The notes: generated by a model from the sequence alone, not told the origin. Positions 8,010 through 16,480 are shown, counted from the first letter of the stretch. The stretch: DNA of 64,000 nucleotides from Desulfomicrobium apsheronum (GCF_900114115.1 NZ_FORX01000006.1:1-64000), one strand, 5' to 3'. Translations and numbers: made by a program.

Positions 8010-9391
8010 GCGGTTCTCCTGTCTTTGCGCAGAGTGAATTTATACCAATCCTTGTAATGATAGAAATAAAGGGCGGTGGCGCTCTGAACCAGGACGGACG
8101 CGAACATGGCCATCCATACGCCGTTGGCGGACTGAAAAACCACATGCCCCAGCAGGTACGCGAGCGGCAGGCGCACCAGCCACGCTGCCGTGCCGAAAAT
8201 GACGGCTTGGTAGATGGTCGCACCCGCGCCGGTGAAGGCTCCGCCCAGGATCATGGCGGCCAGCAGCGGCGGTGTGGCGGCCATGTTCCAGGCCAGATAG
8301 CGTATGGCTTCTTCCTGCACCTGCAGGTCCGGCGCGACAAAGGCGATGACCGGCTCGATGACCAGCCACAGAAGGCCGGTGATGACGCTCATGGCGATCA
8401 CGCCCACGAGCATGATCTTGTAGCCGATGCGCTTGGCTTCATCCTTTCGCCCCTGGCCAAGGTAGTGGCCGACCAGGATGGAAGCGGTGAAGTTGAAGGC
8501 GATGCCGGGCAGAAAGAGCAGGGCCTCGATGCGGATACCGGCGCTCATGCCCGCCATGGCGACGACGTTGTCAAAGGGAAGACTGGCCGTGATGGCATAG
8601 AGCACCATGTAGGCCGAGTGCCAGACCAGTTGCATGAGCCCCGCCGGCCAGGCCACCTTGACCAGATAGGGCAGAGCCAGCCGGACCCAGCGCCATGGGG
8701 CCAGACTTTGCCGGGAGAGCAGGCCGCAGCGGAACATCATGACAAAATTATAGACGGTGCCGCACAGGATGGAGGCGAATGTCGCCCAGGCGATGCCCTT
8801 GTATCCGAGGTTGGGCAGCCCCCACATGCCGAGTCCAAGGCCCAGGTCGAGCAGTGTGTTTACTCCCGTGACCAGGATCATGGAGTAAAGGGGCAGGGTC
8901 ACTATTTTCTGGGCCCGAAAAAAGGCGTTGCTGATGGTGAACAGGTAGTAGGCTGGCAGAATGTAGAGACTGACTTGCAGCAGATACTCGGCGATGGGCA
9001 TGACCTCGACCGGGATCTGCAGCAGGAGCAGGAAGCGTTCGTCGAACCAGAGCCCGAAGGCCAGAATGACCAGTCCCGTGACAAATCCGAGTCCCACTCC
9101 AAGCCCCACAAAACGTTTGACGCGGCGTGGGAGCCCCGCTCCGGAGCTCTGGCTTATGGCCGCCACACCACCGTTGGCCAGCGCAATGGCCACGACCATG
9201 AAAAAAAACATGGCCTGGCTCATGACGCCCACGCAGGCTTGGGTCTCGCGACCGATCCGTCCGGCCACCCACACGTCGACAAAGCCGATCAGGAAATGGA
9301 AGAACATCATCACCACCTGGGGCCAGGCCAGATTCCAGATGGTTGCGTAAGGGGCGCGTTGCAAATTTTGGTCAAAATCGCTTTGAGACAT
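8006..9391 (-). CDS. MATE family efflux transporter
   Basis: Multidrug and toxic-compound extrusion family protein of 461 residues in the inner membrane, exporting organic compounds in exchange for H+ or Na+. The N-terminus TIWNLAWPQVVMMFFHFLIG, then VDVWVAGRIG, is the usual first helix and loop. Twelve hydrophobic segments can be followed in two similar halves, with a second-half start at about residue 240. The length matches the family. The substrate cannot be predicted. It is the first gene of a two-gene unit. Confidence 0.85.
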   Translation of the reverse strand: MSQSDFDQNLQRAPYATIWNLAWPQVVMMFFHFLIGFVDVWVAGRIGRETQACVGVMSQAMFFFMVVAIALANGGVAAISQSSGAGLPRRVKRFVGLGVGLGFVTGLVILAFGLWFDERFLLLLQIPVEVMPIAEYLLQVSLYILPAYYLFTISNAFFRAQKIVTLPLYSMILVTGVNTLLDLGLGLGMWGLPNLGYKGIAWATFASILCGTVYNFVMMFRCGLLSRQSLAPWRWVRLALPYLVKVAWPAGLMQLVWHSAYMVLYAITASLPFDNVVAMAGMSAGIRIEALLFLPGIAFNFTASILVGHYLGQGRKDEAKRIGYKIMLVGVIAMSVITGLLWLVIEPVIAFVAPDLQVQEEAIRYLAWNMAATPPLLAAMILGGAFTGAGATIYQAVIFGTAAWLVRLPLAYLLGHVVFQSANGVWMAMFASVLVQSATALYFYHYKDWYKFTLRKDRRTA

Positions 9392-9548
9392 GTCTGCTCC
9401 GGATGAGTTGTCTGGGTCGGAATGCTTCAGGGACTTTGATTTGACAAGCGAAAATGTGCCCGTCGGGTGTCAGGAGCCGCCTGGGCTTGCTTTCCCGGGA
9501 GGCTGCGGATAACGGAACGGATCTTGACAATAAACAGGGCATGGGCCC

Positions 9549-10733
9549 GTGAGGTATAGCGTGGATTTTGAAAATTTGCCCGACAGCGTGACCGTGGTCG
9601 AAGAGGGCGAGAAAAGGTTTTTTCTCGTTGGAACCGCCCACGTTTCTCTGGAAAGTGTCGAGGATGTGCGCCGGACCGTGGAGATAGTGCGTCCCGATTC
9701 CATCTGCGTTGAACTCTGCCCGGCGCGCCACCAGGCCATGACCCGCCGCGACGACTGGAAGCGGATGGACATCTACAAGGTCATCAAGGAAGGCAAGGCC
9801 GTCTTCCTCATGGTGCAGCTCGTGCTGCAGGCCTTTTACCGCAAGATCGGCGACAAGTTGGGCGTGCAGCCCGGCGCGGAGATGATGGAAGGGGTGCGTC
9901 TGGCCCAGGAAACCGGAGCCACCCTGGTCCTGGCCGATCGCGATGTGCAGGTCACCTTGAAGCGCGTCTGGGGTTTTCTTGGCTTCTGGAAGAAATTCCA
10001 GCTCCTGAGCCAGCTTCTGGCCAGCGTCTTCGTCGACGACGACGTGGACAAGGAGCTTATCGAGGACCTGAAGAAGAAGGATGAGCTGGCCGCCATCATG
10101 GGCTCTTTTGCGGAAAATTTTCCCCAGATCAAGGAGCGCCTCATCGACGAGCGCGACATCTACCTGGCGCAGAAAATCCGCAAGGCTCCGGGCACGAATA
10201 TCGTGGCCGTGGTCGGTGCCGGTCACGTGCCGGGCATGCAGAAATATTTTGGCCAGGAGATCGACCTGGCTCCGCTGGAAGAGCTCCCTCCACCCTCCAG
10301 ATGGGGCGTGTTCTGGAAGTGGGGATTGCCCGGTTTTTTCGTCGCCTTGCTGGTCATCGGATTTTTCCGTGGCGGCGCTGATGCCTCCATGGACGCAATT
10401 TCCGTCTGGGTGCTGGTGACCGGCATCGGCGCGGCCCTTGGTTCCCTTGCCGCTTTCGGGCATCCGCTGACCGTGCTTTCGAGCTTTCTGGCCGCGCCCA
10501 TCACCACGCTGCATCCGCTCATCGCCGCAGGTTGGGTGGCCGGTCTTGTCCAGGCCTGGGTCAAGAAGCCCACGGTTTCGGACCTCGAAGACCTGCCCAT
10601 GAGCGTCATGACGGTGAAGGGCTTCTGGATCAATCCGGTCAGCCGCATTTTGCTCGTTGTCATCTTCGCCAACCTGGGCGCGACCATCGGCGTCTTTGTC
10701 TCCGGAAGCTGGATCGCGAGCATGGTCTTCTAG
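9549..10733 (+). CDS. TraB/PrgY family membrane protein
   Basis: Protein of 394 residues, starting at GTG (9549). The N-terminal domain has the family signature: FFLVGTAHVSLESVEDV with the GTAH motif, then ICVELCPARHQAM, and AVVGAGHVPGM near residue 225. This fold resembles a metalloprotease of the Tiki/TraB group, best known from PrgY/TraB, which lower peptide pheromone activity in enterococci. The C-terminal third has several membrane segments. Its bacterial role outside pheromone systems is unknown. It stands alone and is divergent from the MATE gene. Confidence 0.8.
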   Translation: MRYSVDFENLPDSVTVVEEGEKRFFLVGTAHVSLESVEDVRRTVEIVRPDSICVELCPARHQAMTRRDDWKRMDIYKVIKEGKAVFLMVQLVLQAFYRKIGDKLGVQPGAEMMEGVRLAQETGATLVLADRDVQVTLKRVWGFLGFWKKFQLLSQLLASVFVDDDVDKELIEDLKKKDELAAIMGSFAENFPQIKERLIDERDIYLAQKIRKAPGTNIVAVVGAGHVPGMQKYFGQEIDLAPLEELPPPSRWGVFWKWGLPGFFVALLVIGFFRGGADASMDAISVWVLVTGIGAALGSLAAFGHPLTVLSSFLAAPITTLHPLIAAGWVAGLVQAWVKKPTVSDLEDLPMSVMTVKGFWINPVSRILLVVIFANLGATIGVFVSGSWIASMVF

Positions 10734-10926
10734 GACGGTCGGTTTTTGACGGGGCCCGCGTCGGCCAGGTGAGCGCGAGAGGTGGCGATATATGCCATCC
10801 ATATCCGAAGTTCGCAGCAAGACGGCTTGAGGCTGAGCTTCGCAAGATACACTCTGGCTGTCATTCCCGCGAAGGCGGAAATCCATCCGGCATGATTTCA
10901 GGTTGAAACAAATTGTTTTGAAACAA
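10734..10926. repeat. Spacer with a dRS3-like interspersed repeat
   Basis: No gene is seen here. At 10860-10886 the sequence CATTCCCGCGAAGGCGGAAA followed by TCCATCC is a copy of the widespread repeat whose core is ATTCCCGCG...CGCGGGAAT, here with one arm degenerate. Its reverse translation gives the familiar false peptide MDFRLRGND. Confidence 0.5.
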
Positions 10927-10927
10927 C

Positions 10928-10962
10928 AAAAAAAGGGTGACCATTTCGGCCACCCTTTTTTG
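10928..10962. terminator. Bidirectional terminator after cydB
   Basis: AAAAAAGGGTG and CACCCTTTTTT flank a short loop. The stem ends in A and T runs, so it can terminate from both sides. It closes the cyd transcript on the minus strand. Confidence 0.8.
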
Positions 10963-10987
10963 TTGTCGCTGCGCACAGGCCCCGGCG

Positions 10988-12013
10988 CTAGTAGGCACCG
11001 TCCTGGGCCAGTTCCTTTTCCGTGACCTTGTGGGCGAAGGTCCGGTAGAGCCAGAACTGGTAGGCCGCCACGATGGGGATGAAGACCAGCGTCACGCCCA
11101 GCATGATGGACAGGGTCAGAGTGCTGGAGGCCGCGTTGGTGATGGTGATGGAATAGTCCGGGGAGATGCTCGAAGGCAGCAGCGCCGGGTACAGCCCGAC
11201 CACGCCGAAGAGCGTCAGGCCGGCGATGATGGCGGCGGACAGGCCCCAGGCGGCCCACCACTGCTCCTTGCCGATCTGCTGGCGCAGCAGAACGAGCGCC
11301 AGGATCGGAATCACCAGCAGGACGAGCATCAGCGGGTTCAGCAGGTAGTTGGACAGCAGGTTGGTGTAGATGGCGGTCAGGACCACGAAGACACCGATGA
11401 GTGCCACCAGCACGGGCCAGAGCTTGCGGGTCAGTTTGGCTGCGCGTTGATGCAGGTCGCCTTCGCTTTTGATCGTCAGCCACAGGGCTCCGTGCATGAC
11501 GAAGAGCAGCACGAAGAGCACTCCTCCGGCCAGGCCGTAGGGATTCAGGAGCGTCAGCAGGTTGCCCTGGAAGACGCCATTTTCATCTAGAGGCAGGCCC
11601 ATGAAGATGTTGGCGAAGGCCACGCCCAGAAGCAGCGCGGGCACGAAGCTGCCGATGGTGGCGCCCCAGTCCCAGACCTTGCGCCAGGCCGGGCTGTCGA
11701 CCTGGTGCCTAAACTCCAGGGAGACGCCGCGGACGATGAGGGCGAAGAGCAGCAGCATGAGCGGCGTGTAGAGGCCGCTGAACATGACCGCGTAGGCCTT
11801 GGGAAACGCGGCGAAAGTCACGCCGCCGGCGGTGATCAGCCAGACTTCGTTGCCGTCCCAGAAGGGACCCATGGCGTTGAACATTACCCTGCGGTCCGTG
11901 TCGGATTTGCCGAGGAACGGGACAAGGGTTCCGATGCCAAGGTCGTATCCGTCCAGCACGAAATAAACAGCCCAGAGCACACCCCAGAGTAGGAACCATA
12001 TGGTTTCAAGCAT
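10988..12013 (-). CDS. cydB: Cytochrome bd oxidase subunit II
   Basis: Subunit II (341 residues) of the quinol-oxidising cytochrome bd oxidase, which supports subunit I and its hemes in the inner membrane. The N-terminus LETIWFLLWGVLWAVYFVLDGYDLGIGTLVPFL is the family signature, and MFNAMGPFWDGNEVWLITAGG with FPKAYAVMFSGLYTPL follow as usual. About nine hydrophobic segments are present. GGAGG lies eight bases before the ATG. It follows cydA by 29 bases and is the last gene of the oxygen-defence cluster. In anaerobes this enzyme removes O2 at the membrane. Confidence 0.96.
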   Translation of the reverse strand: MLETIWFLLWGVLWAVYFVLDGYDLGIGTLVPFLGKSDTDRRVMFNAMGPFWDGNEVWLITAGGVTFAAFPKAYAVMFSGLYTPLMLLLFALIVRGVSLEFRHQVDSPAWRKVWDWGATIGSFVPALLLGVAFANIFMGLPLDENGVFQGNLLTLLNPYGLAGGVLFVLLFVMHGALWLTIKSEGDLHQRAAKLTRKLWPVLVALIGVFVVLTAIYTNLLSNYLLNPLMLVLLVIPILALVLLRQQIGKEQWWAAWGLSAAIIAGLTLFGVVGLYPALLPSSISPDYSITITNAASSTLTLSIMLGVTLVFIPIVAAYQFWLYRTFAHKVTEKELAQDGAY

Positions 12014-12042
12014 GTATCAATCCTCCTTGTGATCCGAACGGT

Positions 12043-13347
12043 TTATGCCTCGGCCGGGCCTTTCTTGGCGAACTTGAAGAGCAGGTAGATGTCCACTGCG
12101 CCCAGCAGCGCGTAGAGCAGGGTCAGCGCCACCAGGGAGAAGGCCACCTGGGAAGTCACGATGGGCGAGACCGCGTCGGCGGTTTTCATGAGCCCGTAGA
12201 CGATCCATGGTTGACGTCCCACCTCGGCCACTACCCAGCCCGCCTCGATGGCGAGATAGGGGAGCGGGATGGCGAAGATCATGGCTTTGAGCAGGCGCGG
12301 CGTTTCGGTCAGCTTGTTGCGGCGCAGAAAGGCCCAGATGCAGAGGATGGGCAGGAGCGTGCCGAGGCCGACCATGACCCTGAAGGAGAGAAAGGTCAGC
12401 ATGACGGGCGGGCGCTCGTCCGCCGGCCAGTCCTTCAGGCCCTGGACGGGAGTGTTGAAGGAACCGTGAGCCAGAAAGGACAGAGCGCCGGGGATGCCGA
12501 AGAGTTCGATGGCGTTCTTCTCGTTTTTCTCGTCCGGCACGACCAGCAGATACATGGGCGCGTTTTCATGGGTTTCCCACAGGGATTCCATGGCCGCGAG
12601 TTTGGCGGGCTGGATCTTGCCGACTTCCTGGGCGTGATGATGACCCTGGACCGCGACCAGCACCGAGAAGACAAGGGCGAAGATCATGCCCATCTTGAAG
12701 GAGCGGGTGAAGAAGTCGATGTTCTGTTTTTTGAGCAGATGGTAGGCGGAGACGCCCATGACGAAAAATCCGGCCAGGGTGAAGGCGCCGCTCAGAGTAT
12801 GTACGTACTGCTGCCAGCCAAAGGGGTTCAGGAGCACGTGGAAGAAATTGTCCAGTTCGGCGCGTCCGTTTCTGAGCACATAGCCAACGGGGTTCTGCAT
12901 GAAGGCGTTGGCCAGGAGAATCCAGGCCGCCGAGAGGTTGGAGGCGATGGCCACCAGCCAGATACAGGCCGCGTGCATCTTGGGGGACAGGATGTTCCAG
13001 CCGAAGATCCAGGCGCCAAGAAATGTCGATTCCAGAAAAAAGGATGTGGTGGCCTCGATGGCCAGAAGAGATCCGAAAATGTCTCCGACGTATTCGGAAT
13101 AGCGGGACCAGTTGGTGCCGAATTGAAATTCGAGCGTGATTCCCGTGACCACGCCGAGCACGAAATTGATGACAAAGAGTTTGCCCCAGAATTTGGTCAT
13201 CCGTTTGTACGTCTCGTCGCCGGTCCGTACGTATTTGGTTTCCATGATGGCTACCAGAATGGACAGGCCCAGGGTCAGCGGGACGAAGATGAAATGAAAC
13301 ATGGTAGCCATGGCGAACTGAAGCCTGGATAACATGAGCACATCCAT
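12043..13347 (-). CDS. cydA: Cytochrome bd oxidase subunit I
   Basis: Subunit I (434 residues) carries hemes b558, b595 and d and the quinol site. Visible marks are LSRLQFAMATMFHFIFVPLT with the first histidine ligand, GLSILVAIMET, LLAIEATTSFFLESTFLGAWIFGW, and GWVVAEVGRQPW near the C-terminus. The Q-loop is short, so this is the short-loop class and not the E. coli type. AAGGAG precedes the ATG. The gene starts 12 bases after the HEAT-repeat gene and so probably shares its transcript. Confidence 0.97.
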   Translation of the reverse strand: MDVLMLSRLQFAMATMFHFIFVPLTLGLSILVAIMETKYVRTGDETYKRMTKFWGKLFVINFVLGVVTGITLEFQFGTNWSRYSEYVGDIFGSLLAIEATTSFFLESTFLGAWIFGWNILSPKMHAACIWLVAIASNLSAAWILLANAFMQNPVGYVLRNGRAELDNFFHVLLNPFGWQQYVHTLSGAFTLAGFFVMGVSAYHLLKKQNIDFFTRSFKMGMIFALVFSVLVAVQGHHHAQEVGKIQPAKLAAMESLWETHENAPMYLLVVPDEKNEKNAIELFGIPGALSFLAHGSFNTPVQGLKDWPADERPPVMLTFLSFRVMVGLGTLLPILCIWAFLRRNKLTETPRLLKAMIFAIPLPYLAIEAGWVVAEVGRQPWIVYGLMKTADAVSPIVTSQVAFSLVALTLLYALLGAVDIYLLFKFAKKGPAEA

Positions 13348-13359
13348 AGTGAGTCTCCT

Positions 13360-14067
13360 TTAGTTTTGTGCGGGTACGTGGCCCGTGATCCGGCAGACGG
13401 CTTCCGCGGCCAGGATGGCCAGGGTCACTTCCTGAAGTTCGCGGTCGCGGTACAATTCAAGGACCGATTGGTCCTGGCTCATGGCTTTAAGTTTCGGCAG
13501 CGCCGCGGTCAGGCCCAACAGGCCGCAGGCCCAGGCCGCAAGGCCCCGGATGACCGTGTCGCAGTCTTCCAGGGCGCAGAGCAGATCGGGCTCGGCCTTC
13601 GCCGCGAGGTCTGGCCGGACCTGCGCCAGCCGTCCCACGCCCCAGACGGCCCCACGGCGCAGGGGGGCGTGTTCCAGATAGCAGTCCGGACGGCAGTGGT
13701 CCTCGTGGATGTAGGCCAGGAGGTGATTGTGGTATTCGGAAGCGATCAGTGGGCTTGCGGTCATGATTTCGGCCATGGCTTCCGGCGCGCCCCAGCCGAT
13801 GCCTCCGGATTCGTCGTTGAGGCTCCAGATGAAGCGGCGCATGACTACGCGCGCCTTTTCCGGAGTCTTCTCGGCCAGGGCCGCGATGACGATTCCAAAC
13901 CCCGTGACCGCGCGCCAGCGGACCAGCGGCGCAGGGTTGCACAGCGCCGAAAAAAGCGGCGCCACGGCCTGCTGCCCGAGTTCCGCGAGACCGCCAAGCC
14001 CAGCCTCCCAGCCATCGGTGGCCAGGAGGTCCAGGACTTGGCGTTTTATTTCCCTGCTGCGTGCCAT
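13360..14067 (-). CDS. HEAT-repeat protein, DVU0298-like
   Basis: Soluble protein of 235 residues made of helical repeats. Typical pieces are QQAVAPLFSALCNPAPLVRW, ARVVMRRFIWSLNDESGGIG, LRRGAVWGVGRLAQVRPDL and DCDTVIRGLAAWACGLLGLT. I recall proteins like this in Desulfovibrio as the DVU0298 family; the function is not known. The segment SLNDESGGIGWGAPEAMAEI is a clear conserved block. It lies 10 bases after roo and 12 bases before cydA, between two O2 reductases, which suggests a part in their assembly, regulation or repair. HEAT repeats usually bind other proteins. A few cysteines are present (CRPDC), but no clear cofactor motif. Confidence 0.75.
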   Translation of the reverse strand: MARSREIKRQVLDLLATDGWEAGLGGLAELGQQAVAPLFSALCNPAPLVRWRAVTGFGIVIAALAEKTPEKARVVMRRFIWSLNDESGGIGWGAPEAMAEIMTASPLIASEYHNHLLAYIHEDHCRPDCYLEHAPLRRGAVWGVGRLAQVRPDLAAKAEPDLLCALEDCDTVIRGLAAWACGLLGLTAALPKLKAMSQDQSVLELYRDRELQEVTLAILAAEAVCRITGHVPAQN

Positions 14068-14077
14068 GGTGCGGGTC

Positions 14078-15286
14078 TTAGGCCTCGGCTTCCACTTTGG
14101 CCACGATGGCCTTGCCGACCTGGCGTCCCAGTTCCTTGCACTCGGCCAGCTTGGCGTGATCCGGCACGTTCTTGCACTTCACGCCGGGCTCGACGACCTC
14201 GATCTTGGCCGATTTGAGCCACTCGGTCAGGATGTTCAGGGATTCGCCGCTCCAACCGAAGGATGCGAAGGCCGCGCCGACGCGTCCAAGGGGCTTCAGG
14301 CCTTTCATGTAGGTCAGAAAGTCCGCCATCAGCGGCATGATTCCGTTGTTGTGGGTCGGGGAGCCGCAGATGATGCCGGTGGCATCGGCCAGGGCGCCCA
14401 TGACGTCGGAGTGGTGGTACTGTTTGAGGTACATGATCCTGACCGCGACCCCTTCTTCCATGAGTCCTTCGGCGATGGCCTTGGCCATCTTCTCCGTGGA
14501 ATGCCACATGGTGTCAAAGACGATGACGGCCTTCTTGTTCGGCTTCTGCTCGGCGTAGTCGCGGTAGGCCTGGAGGATCAGCGGCACGTTGGAGCGCCAG
14601 ATGATGCCGTGGTCCGGTGCGATCATGTCGATCTCAAGGCCCAGCTTGGCCACATCGTCGAGCACCGCGATGACCCGGGGCGAAAAGGGCAGGACGATGT
14701 TGAAGTAGTAGTGGGAGGCCTCTGCCATGAGCATGGCCAGATCGATTTCGTCGTCGAAGCGTTCGCTGGAGGCGATGTTCTGCCCGAAAGCGTCGTTGGA
14801 GATGAGCAGCTTCTCTTCGGGGATATAGGAGAACATGGAGTCCGGCCAGTGCAGCATGCGTGTCTCCATGAACTGCACCGTGCGTTTGCCGAGGCTGATG
14901 GAGTCGCCGGTCTGGACCGGATGGTAGGGCCAGTCGGGTTGGTGGTAATGGTCGAGGAGCATGCGATGCCCAATTTTGGAGCAGAAGACTTTCTCGGGCT
15001 GGATCTTCTCCATCAGGAAGGGCATGGCCCCGGAGTGGTCGGGTTCGATGTGGTTGCAGACGATGTAGTCGATCTTTTCCAGCGGGATGATGGACCGGAT
15101 CTGGTGGTACAGGTCCATCTGAAATTTGGCCGGAACGGAGTCGAATAGGGTGATCTTGTCGTCGATGACCAGATACGCGTTATATGTCGTTCCCTGGGGA
15201 GATTTGGAGTATCCGTGGAAATCATGGATGTTCCAGTCCACGACTCCGACCCAGTAGATGTCTTTCTTGATTTCGGTGACAGGCAT
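14078..15286 (-). CDS. roo: Rubredoxin:oxygen oxidoreductase (A-type flavodiiron protein)
   Basis: Flavodiiron protein of 402 residues, the same length as the D. gigas enzyme. It reduces O2 to water (and often NO to N2O) in the cytoplasm with electrons from rubredoxin. The N-terminal metallo-beta-lactamase-like domain holds the diiron ligands H79, E81, D83 and H84 in HIEPDHSGA, and later the LHWPDSMFSY and APDHGIIW histidines. The C-terminal flavodoxin domain starts near residue 255 (KKAVIVFDTMWHSTEKMA), with GSPTHNNGIMP as an FMN loop. It lies downstream of rubredoxin, but a terminator stands between them, so it can be transcribed separately or by read-through. Confidence 0.96.
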   Translation of the reverse strand: MPVTEIKKDIYWVGVVDWNIHDFHGYSKSPQGTTYNAYLVIDDKITLFDSVPAKFQMDLYHQIRSIIPLEKIDYIVCNHIEPDHSGAMPFLMEKIQPEKVFCSKIGHRMLLDHYHQPDWPYHPVQTGDSISLGKRTVQFMETRMLHWPDSMFSYIPEEKLLISNDAFGQNIASSERFDDEIDLAMLMAEASHYYFNIVLPFSPRVIAVLDDVAKLGLEIDMIAPDHGIIWRSNVPLILQAYRDYAEQKPNKKAVIVFDTMWHSTEKMAKAIAEGLMEEGVAVRIMYLKQYHHSDVMGALADATGIICGSPTHNNGIMPLMADFLTYMKGLKPLGRVGAAFASFGWSGESLNILTEWLKSAKIEVVEPGVKCKNVPDHAKLAECKELGRQVGKAIVAKVEAEA

Positions 15287-15309
15287 TGGGGATTGTCCTT
15301 ACAACGTGA

Positions 15310-15330
15310 TGACCCCGCCCGGGGCGGGGA
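15310..15330 (-). promoter_or_regulatory. GC hairpin in the roo leader
   Basis: CCCCGCCC and GGGCGGGG form a stable stem about 25-45 bases upstream of the roo start. It may affect translation or mRNA stability. Evidence is structural only. Confidence 0.35.
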
Positions 15331-15339
15331 GTTGAGCGT

Positions 15340-15382
15340 ATAAAAAAACAAGGCCAGCCCGGATCGCACGGGCTGGCCTTGG
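15340..15382 (-). terminator. Terminator between rub and roo
   Basis: AAGGCCAGCCC and GGGCTGGCCTT form an 11-base stem. On the minus strand it is followed by a run of seven T. It lies just past the rubredoxin stop and before roo. Partial termination would give more rbo-rub than roo transcript. Confidence 0.85.
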
Positions 15383-15386
15383 TAAA

Positions 15387-15548
15387 TCAATCTTCCTTGG
15401 CGAAATCTTCCTTGCCGGCTCCGCAGATGGGACAGGTCCAATCATCAGGGACGTCTTCGAACTTGGTTCCGGGGGCGACTCCGTTGTCCGGGTCGCCGGC
15501 GGCCGGGTCGTAAACATAGCCACAGAGCGTGCAAACGTATTTATCCAT
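15387..15548 (-). CDS. rub: Rubredoxin
   Basis: Electron carrier of 53 residues with one iron bound by four cysteines, in the pairs CTLCG (residues 6-10) and CPICG (39-43). [20 protein letters not shown] and DVPDDWTCP are standard for the family. It delivers electrons to Roo and to desulfoferrodoxin-type enzymes. The ATG is preceded by AAGGAG. It starts 15 bases beyond the rbo stop, so both are one transcript. Confidence 0.97.
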   Translation of the reverse strand: MDKYVCTLCGYVYDPAAGDPDNGVAPGTKFEDVPDDWTCPICGAGKEDFAKED

Positions 15549-15563
15549 GCTGGGTATCTCCTT

Positions 15564-15944
15564 TTAGTTTTCGATTTTCCAGTGTCCGTGCAGGTTGCAA
15601 TATTCGCGGGCCGTGACCTTTTCCGCGGTGATGCAGAATTCGGCTTCAGGGGCCTGGCCGGGGCTCAGGTACTGACGGTAGACCTTGCCGTCGGCGACAA
15701 GCTCGATCCACTCTATATAATGAGCGTCGATCATGGGATGGGCGACTTCGCCGACCACGACCTTGTAGCCGGTGGCGGTTTTGTGGATCACGGGAACATG
15801 TTTTTCCCGGGCCGCGTCCACGGTTCCCTCAACCTGAAGCTTCATGTCCTCACCACAGCAGACCAGGGCTCCGTCGCCGCCATGCATCACTTCAACGATA
15901 TTGCCGCACAGGTCACATTTGTACACTTCGAGTCTTTGAGCCAT
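15564..15944 (-). CDS. rbo: Desulfoferrodoxin (superoxide reductase)
   Basis: Superoxide reductase of 126 residues that reduces superoxide to hydrogen peroxide without making O2. The ATG at 15944 is chosen because GGAGG lies just before it; the longer frame would start inside that site. The N-terminal center I has C10, C13, C29 and C30 (YKCDLCG and LVCCGEDM). The C-terminal center II has the histidines of HVPVIHK and [11 protein letters not shown] and the C/H pair in EYCNLHGHW. Length matches the Desulfovibrio class I protein. It forms one transcript with rub. Confidence 0.97.
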   Translation of the reverse strand: MAQRLEVYKCDLCGNIVEVMHGGDGALVCCGEDMKLQVEGTVDAAREKHVPVIHKTATGYKVVVGEVAHPMIDAHYIEWIELVADGKVYRQYLSPGQAPEAEFCITAEKVTAREYCNLHGHWKIEN

Positions 15945-15977
15945 TTCTTCCTCCATGTTCGTGGTGTGAATTTACCC

Positions 15978-16025
15978 GAACACTTACCACGGAACGGCTG
16001 AGTGTTCCAGTGATTTTGATAATTG
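15978..16025 (-). promoter_or_regulatory. rbo upstream region with possible PerR box
   Basis: TTTGATAATTG at 16015-16025 is identical to 11 bases upstream of the Fur-family gene (16481-16491). Nearer to rbo, GAACACT (15978-15984) and AGTGTTC (16001-16007) form an inverted repeat. Both could be regulator sites. AT-rich imperfect palindromes are typical for PerR operators. Confidence 0.45.
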
Positions 16026-16047
16026 GGACATGTTCGCCGCTAATGGA

Positions 16048-16461
16048 CTATTGCGCCAGCTTTTTTCCCGCCTGGCACTGGGGGCAAATCCCCGAAAATT
16101 CCAGGCTTACGCCGGTGATCTGGAAGTCCGTGCCAAGTCCCTGCTCGATTCCCGTGATGTCTGGAGCGTCGAAGATGTCCCCCACCTTTCCGCATGCTTC
16201 GCAGCGGATATGGTGATGGGGGGAGACGTCGCCGTCAAAACGCTTCTGTCCGGCTGCGTTTTCCAGCTTGCGCACCAGACCGAGCGAACTGAGCACTTCA
16301 AGATTGCGATACACGGTGCCCAGGCTGATGCGAGGCATCTTCTGGCGCACCATGCCGTAGATCTCGTCGGCAGTGGGGTGGGTGGTCACTGATTTGAGCT
16401 CTTCCAGGATGATCCTGCGTTGATTGGTCAGACGCATGTCTTTGCCCAATAGTTCTTTCAT
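16048..16461 (-). CDS. perR: Fur-family regulator, probably PerR
   Basis: Metal-dependent repressor of 137 residues. The N-terminal winged helix reads MRLTNQRRIILEELKS and PRISLGTVYRNLEVLSSLGLV. The metal region has DVSPHHHIRCEACG and the second zinc pair CPQC near residue 127. Its position directly upstream of superoxide reductase, rubredoxin, flavodiiron protein and cytochrome bd points to peroxide sensing and not iron uptake. The family has iron, zinc and peroxide sensors that are hard to tell apart by sequence, so the PerR name is an inference. Confidence 0.8.
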   Translation of the reverse strand: MKELLGKDMRLTNQRRIILEELKSVTTHPTADEIYGMVRQKMPRISLGTVYRNLEVLSSLGLVRKLENAAGQKRFDGDVSPHHHIRCEACGKVGDIFDAPDITGIEQGLGTDFQITGVSLEFSGICPQCQAGKKLAQ

Positions 16462-16480
16462 GTCGGTACCTCTGTCAAAC

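Noticed and set aside
7838-9406. A 522-codon plus-strand frame opposite the MATE gene
   Set aside because: The composition is typical of an antisense shadow and the MATE gene is clear.
9372-11483. A 703-codon minus-strand open frame across the TraB gene and the cyd terminator
   Set aside because: It is the mirror of TraB and of part of cydB, has low-complexity composition, and translates the interspersed repeat (MDFRLRGND). GC-rich genes often give such long antisense frames.
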